This document shows positions 25,794 through 34,304 of a stretch of DNA of 64,000 bases, piece after piece. This DNA comes from Bacillota bacterium. Lineage in GTDB: Bacteria; Bacillota; Desulfotomaculia; Desulfotomaculales; VENG01. The translations under genes were made by a program, and so were the position numbers. Under the pieces are notes generated by a model, which did no database searches, was not told the DNA's origin, and was given only the letters and a program-made list of their open reading frames with translations. The first letter of the stretch is position 1. Each line of letters opens with the position of its first letter. The stretch is from contig VENG01000028.1 in NCBI GenBank assembly GCA_009711705.1, positions 62,001-126,000 of the forward strand, written 5' to 3'.

Positions 25794-26180
25794 TTGACTT
25801 CTCCCGAGCCGGAAAAGAGAACAAGAGTAAGGAAAACAACGCCGCGCCTGAACCTGCCATTATTGATCGTAGCGATCCTGGTTTGGGCCGGGTTGGTATA
25901 CGGTGGCTTTTACATGGCTAAAGATTATGTCGATAATTCCATCCAAGAAGTCCAGGAAACCAATGCCATGAATGTTAAAGCGCTGGATCAAAGGTTAACC
26001 GGTATCCAAAAAGAGATGGAAGAGGTTAAAACGGCATTGGCCCAGACAGATGAAACACTATCGAGCACTGACTCAACCAGAAAAGAACTCAATCAAAAGA
26101 TTGAGCAATTGGACAAGCAGTTAAAACAGCTGGAGAAAAGCCTTAATATATTGAGGGAGTCCGGCGATGTGGAAAATTAA
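25794..26180 (+). CDS. Membrane-anchored coiled-coil protein
   Basis: 128 residues from the TTG at 25794, which has AAAGGTGG at good spacing; a GTG at 25782 overlaps that SD. A basic N-terminus (about 1-25) is followed by one TM helix (LPLLIVAILVWAGLVYGGFY) and a long coiled coil to the C-terminus (EVQETNAMNVKALDQRLTGI, then LNQKIEQLDKQLKQLEKSL). It would be anchored with the coil outside. Its stop overlaps the start of the NAGPA-domain gene by 14 bp, so the two are made together and may act at the same place in the envelope. No family name recognised. Confidence 0.78.
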   Translation: MTSPEPEKRTRVRKTTPRLNLPLLIVAILVWAGLVYGGFYMAKDYVDNSIQEVQETNAMNVKALDQRLTGIQKEMEEVKTALAQTDETLSSTDSTRKELNQKIEQLDKQLKQLEKSLNILRESGDVEN

Positions 26181-27213
26181 TGTCTTTGCGGCTTTTTTAT
26201 TGGCGCCTTTTTTAGGGGCCGCCATATTACTTTCTAACCTATCAGCCTATGCCGATGACCTGCTGCTGCCTTTAAAGGAAGTTAACCCCCCAATGGCATC
26301 GGTGGAAGCGGAAATGCGTGCCCTTCAGGAAAATGTTGGTTTTATCAGTCAGGCCATCGAAGAGCAGAAGCGGGTGTATGAAAAGCAAAAACGTATACTG
26401 GAAGAACTCGCGGATAAGAGCAAGGAACAAAAAGAGATTTCCGATGAAGTTTACGAACAAATGATACTGGAAAGGCTAGGTCCTCCCATCGCCACACATA
26501 ACTCGGGGCGGGTGGGCATAAAGATATTTTCTTTAAAAGAGTTGGATTACCGGGGCTATATAGCCAAAGTGAAGGTATTTGACCCCAGCGCTGTAAAAGT
26601 AATACTAGGTGAAGATAAATGGGGGGAAAGTGAAACCACCAGCAAGGCCGTAGCCCGTACAGGAGCCATTCTGGGCATAAATGGTGGGGGGTTCTATCCT
26701 GTTTACCAGGACGGGCGCGAATACATCTTACCCATTGGTAATACCATGATCGACGGCAAGTTTTTGAACGGATTTTCTCCCTCACACGATGATTTATTCT
26801 TTGCCGGATTAACAAAACAGGGTGATCTGATGGGCGGAGTATTTAATAACAAGGAAAATTTGATGCAATTGAATCCCTGGCAAGGGGTAAGTTTTGTTCC
26901 GGTATTAATTAGGGATCGCAAGCCCATGAACATTCCTCAGAAATGGCAGTATGAGAAGCAGCCCCGTACTATTATAGGAGAGTACGGTAACGGTGATTTA
27001 ATACTGATTGTGGTTGACGGGCGCCAGTCCAGTTGGAGCAGAGGTGTCACTCTGGAAAGGCTGCAGATTAAGCTGATCGAACTGGGAGTTATTGATGCTT
27101 ACAATCTTGACGGCGGCGGCTCCAGTGCTTTCGTCTATAACGGAAAAGTGCTCAATCGTCCTTCAGACGGCCGGCAGCGTGCTGTGGCTACTAATATTGT
27201 GGTAATGCCCTAA
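26167..27213 (+). CDS. Phosphodiester glycosidase (NAGPA) domain exported protein
   Basis: 348 residues. A signal or membrane anchor at residues about 3-25 (INVFAAFLLAPFLGAAILL) is followed by a coiled-coil stretch (VEAEMRALQENVGFISQAIE and on to about 95), then a C-terminal NAGPA domain: GAILGINGGGFYPVYQ, GEYGNGDLILIVVDGRQ and LDGGGSSAFVYNGKVLNRPS. In bacteria this domain is found in cell-wall or exopolysaccharide proteins acting on sugar-phosphodiester links; specificity is unknown. It overlaps the upstream coiled-coil gene by 14 bp and shares its coiled-coil theme, so the two may interact. No terminator is obvious; repeats begin about 60 bp on. Confidence 0.87.
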   Translation: MWKINVFAAFLLAPFLGAAILLSNLSAYADDLLLPLKEVNPPMASVEAEMRALQENVGFISQAIEEQKRVYEKQKRILEELADKSKEQKEISDEVYEQMILERLGPPIATHNSGRVGIKIFSLKELDYRGYIAKVKVFDPSAVKVILGEDKWGESETTSKAVARTGAILGINGGGFYPVYQDGREYILPIGNTMIDGKFLNGFSPSHDDLFFAGLTKQGDLMGGVFNNKENLMQLNPWQGVSFVPVLIRDRKPMNIPQKWQYEKQPRTIIGEYGNGDLILIVVDGRQSSWSRGVTLERLQIKLIELGVIDAYNLDGGGSSAFVYNGKVLNRPSDGRQRAVATNIVVMP

Positions 27214-27219
27214 GCAAAG

Positions 27220-27830
27220 TGCGGAGGTTAGAAGTTGGAAGTTGGGGGTTGGAATTTGGGTCACGGCTTAAGGGTCAAATTTTTGACGGGGTCAACGGGA
27301 TTGGCGGGAAAGAGATTTGGTGGGTCATGCTTTGGGGACAACAATAATTCTTTGACAGGATTTACAGGATCAACAGGAATGTAAAACTCATATGAACCTT
27401 ATACCCAAAATAAAAAACTACATTTTCGTGGAAGAAAGACTTTATAGTGCCAACACAAAAAAAAGAAAGGGCAATTTTTGACGGGATTAGCGGGATTTGT
27501 GGGATAGAGATTAAAAACAAAAAGAAATGAAAAGGCACAAACATATTAGACAGGATTACAGGATTGCAGGATTAGGGATTAAAAGATGGCGATTCAAATT
27601 ATCCAGTTGGTTATAATGTTAAGCTTAAAAGATTTAACTACCCAAGAGCCATGGCATTCTATCTTTACGCACTTTCTTTGAGTAGTTCTTTGGTTTTTAA
27701 CTTATCCCGCATATCCCGTTAATCCCGTCTAATAACAAGACCCTTAAGTCATGACCCGCTCTTTTTTGGTTTTAATCCATCTTTTAATCCTGTAATCCTG
27801 TAATCCTGTCAAAAATAAGACCCCAAAGTC
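27220..27830. repeat. Repeat block with GAAGTTGG tract and ACAGGATT-family arrays
   Basis: A GTTAGAAGTTGGAAGTTGG tract (about 27228-27255) is followed by GACGGGGTCAACGGGATT (about 27285), GACAGGATTTACAGGATC (about 27355), a CATGAACCTTATACCC module copy, another GACGGGATTAGCGGGATT (about 27480) and GACAGGATTACAGGATT (about 27550), then TCCCGTTAATCCCGTC (about 27715) and TCCTGTAATCCTGTC (about 27797). Parts such as AATTATCCAGTTGGTTATAA are diverged relatives of the 16.8/52.0-kb element. No gene supported. Confidence 0.75.
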
Positions 27831-27837
27831 ATGACAG

Positions 27838-29175
27838 TCAATTTTTGTCCTGTTTGCTATATTCAATCCCGTCAAACTTGGGCCCCTGCAGCAGGCGAAC
27901 TTTAGTGACCCTCAGGCCGTCCACTTCTTCCACTTCCAATACCGCGCCCGGGATTTCCACCCGGTCACCTGTCTTGGGAGTCTTGCCCAGATTACCAAAG
28001 ACGTACCCACCTATAGTATCATAGTGTTTGTAGCCTTCTCCCAGGTCCAAGCGGAACTTCTTCACAAATTCATCCAGCAATACCATGCCGGCAATGGAAT
28101 AACTACCGTCCTCCAACTTTCTTATCTCTTGCGCTTCGTCGTCAAACTCATCTTGTATTTCTCCCACCAGCTCTTCCAGCACATTTTCCATGGTCACTAT
28201 CCCGGCAGTCCCTCCGTACTCGTCAACAACTACCGCCATGTGCTGGCGCTGCCGCTGAAAGTCTCTTAGCAGGCGATCAATGTGCTGTCCTTCCGGTACA
28301 TACATAATGTCCCTGCTAATCTCCTTCATGTCATTGCCGGAGCGAGCCAGGCTGAATAGGTCCTTGATATGGATCATCCCTATGACATGGTCAGTATCCC
28401 CGGCGATAAGAGGGAATCTGGTATGGCCGGACGCCAGGGCTATTTTTACGTTTTCTTCTATCTCTGTTTCCGTGGAGAGAAAGATCACGTCTGACCTGGG
28501 AACTATTATTTCCCTGGCTATCCTCTTTTCAAAATCAAAAACGTTTTGCAGTAATTCCTGCTCACTTTCTTTCAGGTGGCCACTTTTATAACTTTCAGAA
28601 ACCAGCATGCGCAGCTCTTCCTCTGTATGGGCCACTTCCATGTCCCCGGCCGGCCGGGAGCCCATCATCTTTACCAACAGGTTGGCCATACCGTTCATAA
28701 CAATTATAGCGGGTAAAAACAGCCGGTAGAACATACGCATGGGTGCGGCAAGTATAAGAGAAATTTTCTCGGCATTTTGAATGGCCAGGGATTTAGGAAC
28801 CAGCTCTCCCAATATAACATGAATCAAAGTAATTACTCCAAAGGCAATGGCAAAGGCCACAGTATGCACCAGGGTGGGACTAAAGCCCAGCCCCGTTAAA
28901 GGCCCTTCCACAAGGCGTGCTAGAACAGGCTCGCCCAGCCAGCCTAGACCAATGCTGGCCAGGGTAATCCCCAGCTGGGAAACTGAAAGATAGGCGTCTA
29001 AATTTTTGACACATATCTTGGCCATTACGGCCAATTTATTCCCGTGCCTAGCAAGCTCATCCAACCTTGTGGGTCTCACTTTTACAAATGCAAACTCGGC
29101 GGCCACAAATATGGCGTTCATCAGGACTAGTAGCAAGGCAACAAATATTTTGAGCAAGTATATTAAGTCAGTCAT
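27838..29175 (-). CDS. CorC/HlyC-family membrane protein (DUF21-CBS)
   Basis: 445 residues. The N-terminal half is a DUF21 (CNNM) membrane domain with about four helices (IFVALLLVLMNAIFVAAEFA, VHTVAFAIAFGVITLIHVIL). It is followed by a CBS pair (about 210-330, with FEKRIAREIIVPRSDVIFL and YGGTAGIVTMENVLEELVGE) and a C-terminal CorC_HlyC domain (DTIGGYVFGNLGKTPKTGD). The family includes Mg2+/Co2+ efflux proteins and Na+-driven magnesium exporters. The old name hemolysin C is misleading. The gene is divergent from the deacetylase at 29355. Ion specificity is inference. Confidence 0.9.
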   Translation of the reverse strand: MTDLIYLLKIFVALLLVLMNAIFVAAEFAFVKVRPTRLDELARHGNKLAVMAKICVKNLDAYLSVSQLGITLASIGLGWLGEPVLARLVEGPLTGLGFSPTLVHTVAFAIAFGVITLIHVILGELVPKSLAIQNAEKISLILAAPMRMFYRLFLPAIIVMNGMANLLVKMMGSRPAGDMEVAHTEEELRMLVSESYKSGHLKESEQELLQNVFDFEKRIAREIIVPRSDVIFLSTETEIEENVKIALASGHTRFPLIAGDTDHVIGMIHIKDLFSLARSGNDMKEISRDIMYVPEGQHIDRLLRDFQRQRQHMAVVVDEYGGTAGIVTMENVLEELVGEIQDEFDDEAQEIRKLEDGSYSIAGMVLLDEFVKKFRLDLGEGYKHYDTIGGYVFGNLGKTPKTGDRVEIPGAVLEVEEVDGLRVTKVRLLQGPKFDGIEYSKQDKN

Positions 29176-29354
29176 ATTATCTCCTGTTTGCAGATTTCTT
29201 AGATTTTACCACAACACGGAACCAGTGAACAATTTTAGAATTTCTGTCCTGAGAAATTCTTTATGTCGAATAAAGGAACTTATTTAGCCCTAAACGAATC
29301 TAAAATATTAGAAGAACTAAATTTCGTGGTAAACAAGGGAGGAAATATCGCAGC

Positions 29355-31415
29355 ATGCCTAAATCAAAACTGGCTTACGGGTTAATTGGCCTGGCAGTCC
29401 TGGTGCTGTTGGCGGTAATTGTCTACCGGGGGGCACCGGGTCTTTCATTTGCAGTGGGAGGCAATGATAACCAGGGACAACAAACAGCGGGGAACAAAGA
29501 TCCGGGGGAAAAAGAACCCCAGATTACGCCTAAAGAAAGAGCCTTAGAGGTCGGGGCCAACGAACTGGGACAAGCACCCATTTTGATTTACCACAGTATA
29601 GGTGAGCCCGGAGGACGCTGGACCAGGACACCGGAAAATTTCCGCCAGGATCTGGAAGACCTTTATTCCCGGGGATATGTACTGGTTTCCATGACTGACT
29701 ACTTGAAAAAAAACATAGATATTCCCGCAGGAAAATCACCGGCGGTGATTACCTTTGATGACAGCACACCGGGGCACTTCCGCCTGCTGGAAGACCAAAA
29801 CGGCGAATTAAAGATAGATCCCGATAGTGCCGTGGGCATATTAAAAGATTTCGAAGCACAACACCCTGAGTTTGGGCATGCTGCAACTTTTTATATTAAT
29901 GCCAATCCCTTCGGGGGTGAAGAGGGACAGGCCCAGTACTGGAAGAAAAAGCTGCAAATGCTTGCAGAACAGGGTTTTGAAATCGGCAATCACACCTACA
30001 GCCACGCGTACTTGAAGGACTTAAACGACCAAGAAGTACAGGAAGAGATAGCAAGCCTGCAGAATCATATCCTGGCAGCAGTGCCCGGTTACAAACCGAA
30101 CACCGTAGCCATTGTACAGGACGGTGTACCGGAACCTTACAGTCTATTGACCCAGGGGAAAAGCGGGGAAACGGAATATAAACATACAGGGGCCTTGCTA
30201 TGGGCCTGGAGGGCGGAAAATTCTCCTTACCACCGCGATTTTGACCCTTACCGCATACAGCGGATTCAAGTGTTTCAGGATAACGGCCAAAGCAGTCTGG
30301 TCAACTGGTTAAACAGAATTGATAACAACCGTTACGTCAGTGATGGTGATCCAGATATTATTTCCATCCCTCAAGGCTGGGAAGAAGGATTCCCGGATGA
30401 ACATGACTACCAGGTGGTCACTTATGACAAAGAAGGAATGGAACGGACACCGGCAAAGGAAGAACAGGCTGACAACGCCAGGGGAGTACATGTAACTTTC
30501 TCTTATGCCTCCTCCCAGGAGAGGTGGCAGGACATTATTTCCCTGGTGGAAAACACGCAGTTAACTGCAGTTCAATTGGACGTAAAAGATGAGTCCGGAC
30601 GGATGGGTTATGATTCAAACGTGGCCATGGCCAATGAGATCGAGGCAGACAATGATTGGCTGCCCATAAGGGACATACTGGCAGACCTCCGGGATCGCGG
30701 AATTTATTCCGTGGCCCGGATTGTTGTCTCCCGCGACCCCGTACTGGCGCAAAACAAGCGGGAATACATGGTAAAATCACAGAGCGGTACACCACTGGGG
30801 GGCGGGGTTTGGGTAAATCCCCGCTCCAGGGATGTTTGGAAATACAACGTAGACCTGGCCAAAGAGGCCTACGAGCTTGGCTTTGACGAGGTACAGTTTG
30901 ATTATATACGCTTTCCCGAAGGGGAAGCAGCGTGGAGTGCTAACTATGGAGAAGAAGATAAAAGACCTAAGGTAGAAGTAATTACCGACTTTTTCAGCTA
31001 CGCGCGAGAGGAAATAGGCTGGAACAAGAGGTTATCCGCCGCTGTATTCGGCTTTATTGGCTACGCCAAAGACGATTTGAGGATAGGACAAAGACCGGAA
31101 CGCATGGGTCCTTACCTAGACTACATGTCACCCATGGTCTACCCTTCCCATTACAGCCCGGGCAACTACGGGTTTGCCAATCCCAACGCCAACCCTTACG
31201 GCATGGTGGACAAATCCCTGGCCGACTTTGAACGCCTGTTACACCCCACCGGATGCAAAATCCGCCCGTGGCTGCAGTCCTTTACCCTGGGCGCCCCGCG
31301 CTACGGCAGGGAAGAAATACAGGCCCAGATAAAAGCCACCGAAGACCACGGTATCAACACCTGGCTCCTCTGGAACGCAGGAGTCTATTACAGCGAAGAC
31401 TACATCACCCCCTAG
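29355..31415 (+). CDS. Polysaccharide deacetylase fused to DUF4015 glycoside hydrolase-like domain
   Basis: 686 residues. A signal or TM anchor (LAYGLIGLAVLVLLAVIVY) is followed by a linker rich in Gly/Lys/Pro and a NodB-type deacetylase domain (about 70-330): ILIYHSIGE, VITFDDS and GNHTYSHAYL hold the metal-binding Asp/His residues. From about 365 a second domain begins (GVHVTFSYASSQERWQDIIS) and continues through SVARIVVSRDP, DEVQFDYIRFP and YLDYMSPMVYPSHYS to WLQSFTLG, which is the DUF4015/COG1306 TIM-barrel related to GH13-like hydrolases. The enzyme acts on an extracellular polysaccharide, perhaps deacetylating and then cleaving it. Substrate unknown. Confidence 0.88.
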   Translation: MPKSKLAYGLIGLAVLVLLAVIVYRGAPGLSFAVGGNDNQGQQTAGNKDPGEKEPQITPKERALEVGANELGQAPILIYHSIGEPGGRWTRTPENFRQDLEDLYSRGYVLVSMTDYLKKNIDIPAGKSPAVITFDDSTPGHFRLLEDQNGELKIDPDSAVGILKDFEAQHPEFGHAATFYINANPFGGEEGQAQYWKKKLQMLAEQGFEIGNHTYSHAYLKDLNDQEVQEEIASLQNHILAAVPGYKPNTVAIVQDGVPEPYSLLTQGKSGETEYKHTGALLWAWRAENSPYHRDFDPYRIQRIQVFQDNGQSSLVNWLNRIDNNRYVSDGDPDIISIPQGWEEGFPDEHDYQVVTYDKEGMERTPAKEEQADNARGVHVTFSYASSQERWQDIISLVENTQLTAVQLDVKDESGRMGYDSNVAMANEIEADNDWLPIRDILADLRDRGIYSVARIVVSRDPVLAQNKREYMVKSQSGTPLGGGVWVNPRSRDVWKYNVDLAKEAYELGFDEVQFDYIRFPEGEAAWSANYGEEDKRPKVEVITDFFSYAREEIGWNKRLSAAVFGFIGYAKDDLRIGQRPERMGPYLDYMSPMVYPSHYSPGNYGFANPNANPYGMVDKSLADFERLLHPTGCKIRPWLQSFTLGAPRYGREEIQAQIKATEDHGINTWLLWNAGVYYSEDYITP

Positions 31416-31505
31416 CAAGCGGGGACGGTTCTTGCCTTGCTACCCTACTACCCCAATAACTCAAGAATGCGGTGCCTGGCACCATTTTCTTGAGTTATTG
31501 GGGTG
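31416..31505. repeat. Left copy of the repeat flanking the split helicase genes
   Basis: GCGGGGACGGTTCTTGCCTTGC is followed by a 50-nt hairpin: CCCCAATAACTCAAGAA (about 31451-31467) pairs with TTCTTGAGTTATTGGGG (about 31487-31503), with GGTGCCTGGCACC in the loop region. A less perfect direct copy lies at 34228-34303. Confidence 0.8.
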
Positions 31506-31517
31506 AATTAAGATTTC

Positions 31518-32444
31518 CTATCTCCTTTCGCACTCCTCTTTCCCATCTAATAACTCCAGCATCTTTGGTGCCGGGGAAACATGACCATCCTTCAAGTCTA
31601 CTATACCCATGCGCCTTAATTCGGTAATCCGCAAATCAAACATTTTCCCTTCCCGGGTGACGCTAAGCAGTGACAGTGCCTGAACCACGACCCCGGCCGG
31701 AACCGGACCCACCTCCAGGTGCAAAAGATATGTAACAGCAATCAGGTGCCGGTCATAATTGTTTAATTGGTGAAAGGAAGATACCTTTAACTTACGTGCA
31801 ATGCCCGGTGCCCCGGAGGCAGCTTTTTCCACCAGTTTCCTTTGCCCGATTTTGGCTGCCAGGGCCCTGGCCTCAAGCCTCAGTTCCGCCCTTCCCTCTT
31901 CCCTGCCACTACCGGAGCGGAGGGAAGTTTGACGAGACCCTGATTTTCCTGCCCGTTCCACACCCAGAGCCATTGCCATGAGCTCAAGGGCCGATTCCTT
32001 GTCCAAATTGTCATTTCTTTCCCGGCACTGGGGAATGTGAATGCAAGAAGGGCACCCCCCGCTGCATGCACAAGAGCTGATAACCTCGTAGCACCGGTCG
32101 ATGATTTGTTCGATATTGCCCAGGGCACCTTCGGCCAGCCCCACTCCTCCTTCGTAGTTGTCAAAGACATAGATCCTGGACCGTTCCTTAGACCGCAGGG
32201 TATCCACATCACTACGCTCACACATTACCTGCCAGGGAATGACGATATGTAAAAGGTGCTCTAGAGTATGCAGCGCGGAATCTGCCTTTTCCACGGAAAG
32301 ATGCTCTACGGGAACATCCAACCACAGCCCCGTTGTCTTGAGATTAACCGGAGATAGCTGCTGTTCGGGTCGTTGAAACTTTTTTTCTCCCTTTTGGGCG
32401 GTATTCACCAGCCAGTAGCCGTCCAGCTCTTTGTTTATTTCCAA
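31518..32444 (-). CDS. C-terminal half of a split MrfA-like helicase (DUF1998 region)
   Basis: 308 residues from a TTG at 32444. It matches the C-terminal region of the intact helicase at 54208-56553: the entry strand TTGLWLDVPVEHL, then HTLEHLLHIVIPW, YVFDNYEGGVGLAEGAL and the zinc-binding CACSGGCPSCIHIPQC. In MrfA/YprA four cysteines here bind metal. It then has about 130 extra residues absent from the intact paralogue. Its frame runs 10 bp into the upstream helicase ORF in the -1 frame, and the residues before the TTG still fit the family. So it is either a translationally coupled second subunit or one gene broken by a frameshift near CCGGGGCCGGGGAATTGG. Confidence 0.8.
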   Translation of the reverse strand: MEINKELDGYWLVNTAQKGEKKFQRPEQQLSPVNLKTTGLWLDVPVEHLSVEKADSALHTLEHLLHIVIPWQVMCERSDVDTLRSKERSRIYVFDNYEGGVGLAEGALGNIEQIIDRCYEVISSCACSGGCPSCIHIPQCRERNDNLDKESALELMAMALGVERAGKSGSRQTSLRSGSGREEGRAELRLEARALAAKIGQRKLVEKAASGAPGIARKLKVSSFHQLNNYDRHLIAVTYLLHLEVGPVPAGVVVQALSLLSVTREGKMFDLRITELRRMGIVDLKDGHVSPAPKMLELLDGKEECERR

Positions 32445-34207
32445 TTCCCCGGCCCCGGCGGTAAACCGGCCGTACTTTTTTCCTTACCCGTCTGCCTCAG
32501 CTCCTTGGCCTCAATTAAAAGATGGGGCAGGGTTATATAATTGTTTAGGTTTTTTGGCAGCGGTTTTAAGTCGATGGTTTTAGCGCCCTCATCAACCCGG
32601 TCGACACTAAACCTGCGATCTTTAATAAACAAAATGGCCCCGGGAAAGGCCTCCCGCAAAACAGCGTCCCGGGTAAATTGTTCAAATACCTTTCCCTCCG
32701 GGCCCACAGCCATAAAGGTTTCGCTTTCACCTCGTAGGCCGAAGATAGCCACATTCCCCCGAGCACAGTATTTTTTGGGCTCACGAGATACCAGCTCCAA
32801 ATTTCCCCGCCGGTGCAAAAACTTGACCACTTCGTAATAATATTCCTGATCCCAAAAGGAACGGTCTTCTTTTTCCAGAGGCAATTCCCGCGCCGCCACA
32901 AGCAGGTGTTCAGCCATAAACTCGGTCTTATTGGGATCCACCACCGCCTTTTCAAAAGAGCGGCTGAAAAAATAATCGGGGTGACGAACCAAAAACAAGT
33001 CCAAAGGGTCTTCCCCGGCCATCAAAACAGCCACAGAATTCTGTTTGTTCCTGCCCACCCGCCCCCACTGCTGCCAGGTGGAGGAAATGCTGCCGGGAAA
33101 GCCTGCCAGTATGGCCACCGAAAGGTTTCCGATGTCAATCCCAAGCTCCAGGGCGCTGGTGGTGATGCACCCCTTAAGGTCGCCGGAAAACAGTCTTTCT
33201 TCGATCAACCGTCGGTCAGCCGGCGTATATGTTCCCTTATAGGGAGTTATCATGCCCTGTAAATGGGGGGAATCCTGTAATACCTTGCGGTAACTGGATT
33301 CCACAATTCGCCTGGAGCGGCCGAACATAATCACCCGCTGCCCGTCTTTAACGTACCGGCCGAGTGCCCGGGCGCCATCTAAATGGGTGAGGCGGCGGCG
33401 CAAGTCTCCATTATCATCCCGGTACCGGGGCGGCTCATAAAGAACCACCTGGCGATTCCCGGTGGGAGCGGTTTCCTTCTCCACAGCGCAACACTCATCG
33501 CCAATGAGATTGGCAGCGAACTCCTGGGGGTTACCAATGGTAGCGGTGCAAAGTATAAATACCGGATTTGCCTTGTAGTACCGACACAAGCGGCGCAAGC
33601 GCCTCATTACATGACACACCGATGCTCCCAGAAGCCCTCTGAACACATGGGCCTCATCCAGCACCACATAAGAAAGGTTCTGAAAAAAAACACTCCAGTC
33701 TCTGTGCCGGGGAAGCATGGTGGCATGCATAAAATCCGGGGTGGATAAAACAATGTTGGAAGTTTCCAGCACTTCCTTGCGCATCTCCCAGGGCGTATCA
33801 CCATCACAAACCCGAACCTCCGGGCCGGGTCCGGGCCACTGAATCCGAGAAGTTAGTTCTACCATCGCCACCCTTTGATTCTGGGCCAGAGCCTTGGCCG
33901 GCGTTATGTAAAGAGCGGTGCCACTTGGGTTGTACAGTAAGTTATTCAGAACGGGAATAGTATACACCAGTGACTTTCCGCTGGAGGTGCTGGTGGTGAC
34001 AATGGTATGCCGGCCGGACAATATGTGGCCCACCGCCTCGGCCTGGTGGGCATATAACCTTTTAATACCCTGCCGAGCCAGTGCGTCTACTATTTCCCCG
34101 CGTACTTGAGGCGGGTAAGAGGCATATTCACCCTTTCGGGCCTTTATATTTCGTACGGCGATAACGCCCTTGGGATCCAGACGGTGCGGCACAATATTCA
34201 CACCCAC
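32435..34207 (-). CDS. N-terminal half of a split MrfA-like DEAD/DEAH helicase
   Basis: 590 residues with both RecA domains of an SF2 helicase. Motif I is STSSGKS (about 92-98), motif II DEAH (about 187-190), motif III TATIG, and motif VI QWGRVGR. The closest relative in the window is MrfA (54208-56553): both share CRYYKANPVFILCTATI-like and GFPGSISSTWQQWGRVGR-like stretches. B. subtilis MrfA is a 3'-5' helicase used in mitomycin repair. The last residues end out of frame with the DUF1998 half at 31518-32444. The gene pair sits between direct repeats at 31416 and 34228, which suggests it came in, or can leave, as a cassette. Confidence 0.88.
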   Translation of the reverse strand: MGVNIVPHRLDPKGVIAVRNIKARKGEYASYPPQVRGEIVDALARQGIKRLYAHQAEAVGHILSGRHTIVTTSTSSGKSLVYTIPVLNNLLYNPSGTALYITPAKALAQNQRVAMVELTSRIQWPGPGPEVRVCDGDTPWEMRKEVLETSNIVLSTPDFMHATMLPRHRDWSVFFQNLSYVVLDEAHVFRGLLGASVCHVMRRLRRLCRYYKANPVFILCTATIGNPQEFAANLIGDECCAVEKETAPTGNRQVVLYEPPRYRDDNGDLRRRLTHLDGARALGRYVKDGQRVIMFGRSRRIVESSYRKVLQDSPHLQGMITPYKGTYTPADRRLIEERLFSGDLKGCITTSALELGIDIGNLSVAILAGFPGSISSTWQQWGRVGRNKQNSVAVLMAGEDPLDLFLVRHPDYFFSRSFEKAVVDPNKTEFMAEHLLVAARELPLEKEDRSFWDQEYYYEVVKFLHRRGNLELVSREPKKYCARGNVAIFGLRGESETFMAVGPEGKVFEQFTRDAVLREAFPGAILFIKDRRFSVDRVDEGAKTIDLKPLPKNLNNYITLPHLLIEAKELRQTGKEKSTAGLPPGPGNWK

Positions 34208-34227
34208 TTCCTAGTAAAGATATTGAT

Positions 34228-34303
34228 TCAAGCAAGTGGGGACGGTTCTTGCTTGCTACCACCACCCCAATAAGTTAAGAATTTAGTGCCTGGCACCATT
34301 TTC
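34228..34303. repeat. Right copy of the repeat flanking the split helicase genes
   Basis: CAAGTGGGGACGGTTCTTGC is followed by CCCCAATAAGTTAAGAA and AGTGCCTGGCACCATTTTCT, the same order as at 31416-31505 and in the same orientation, but the outer palindrome arm is truncated. The adjacent AT-rich helicase gene ends in it. Confidence 0.75.
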
Positions 34304-34304
34304 T

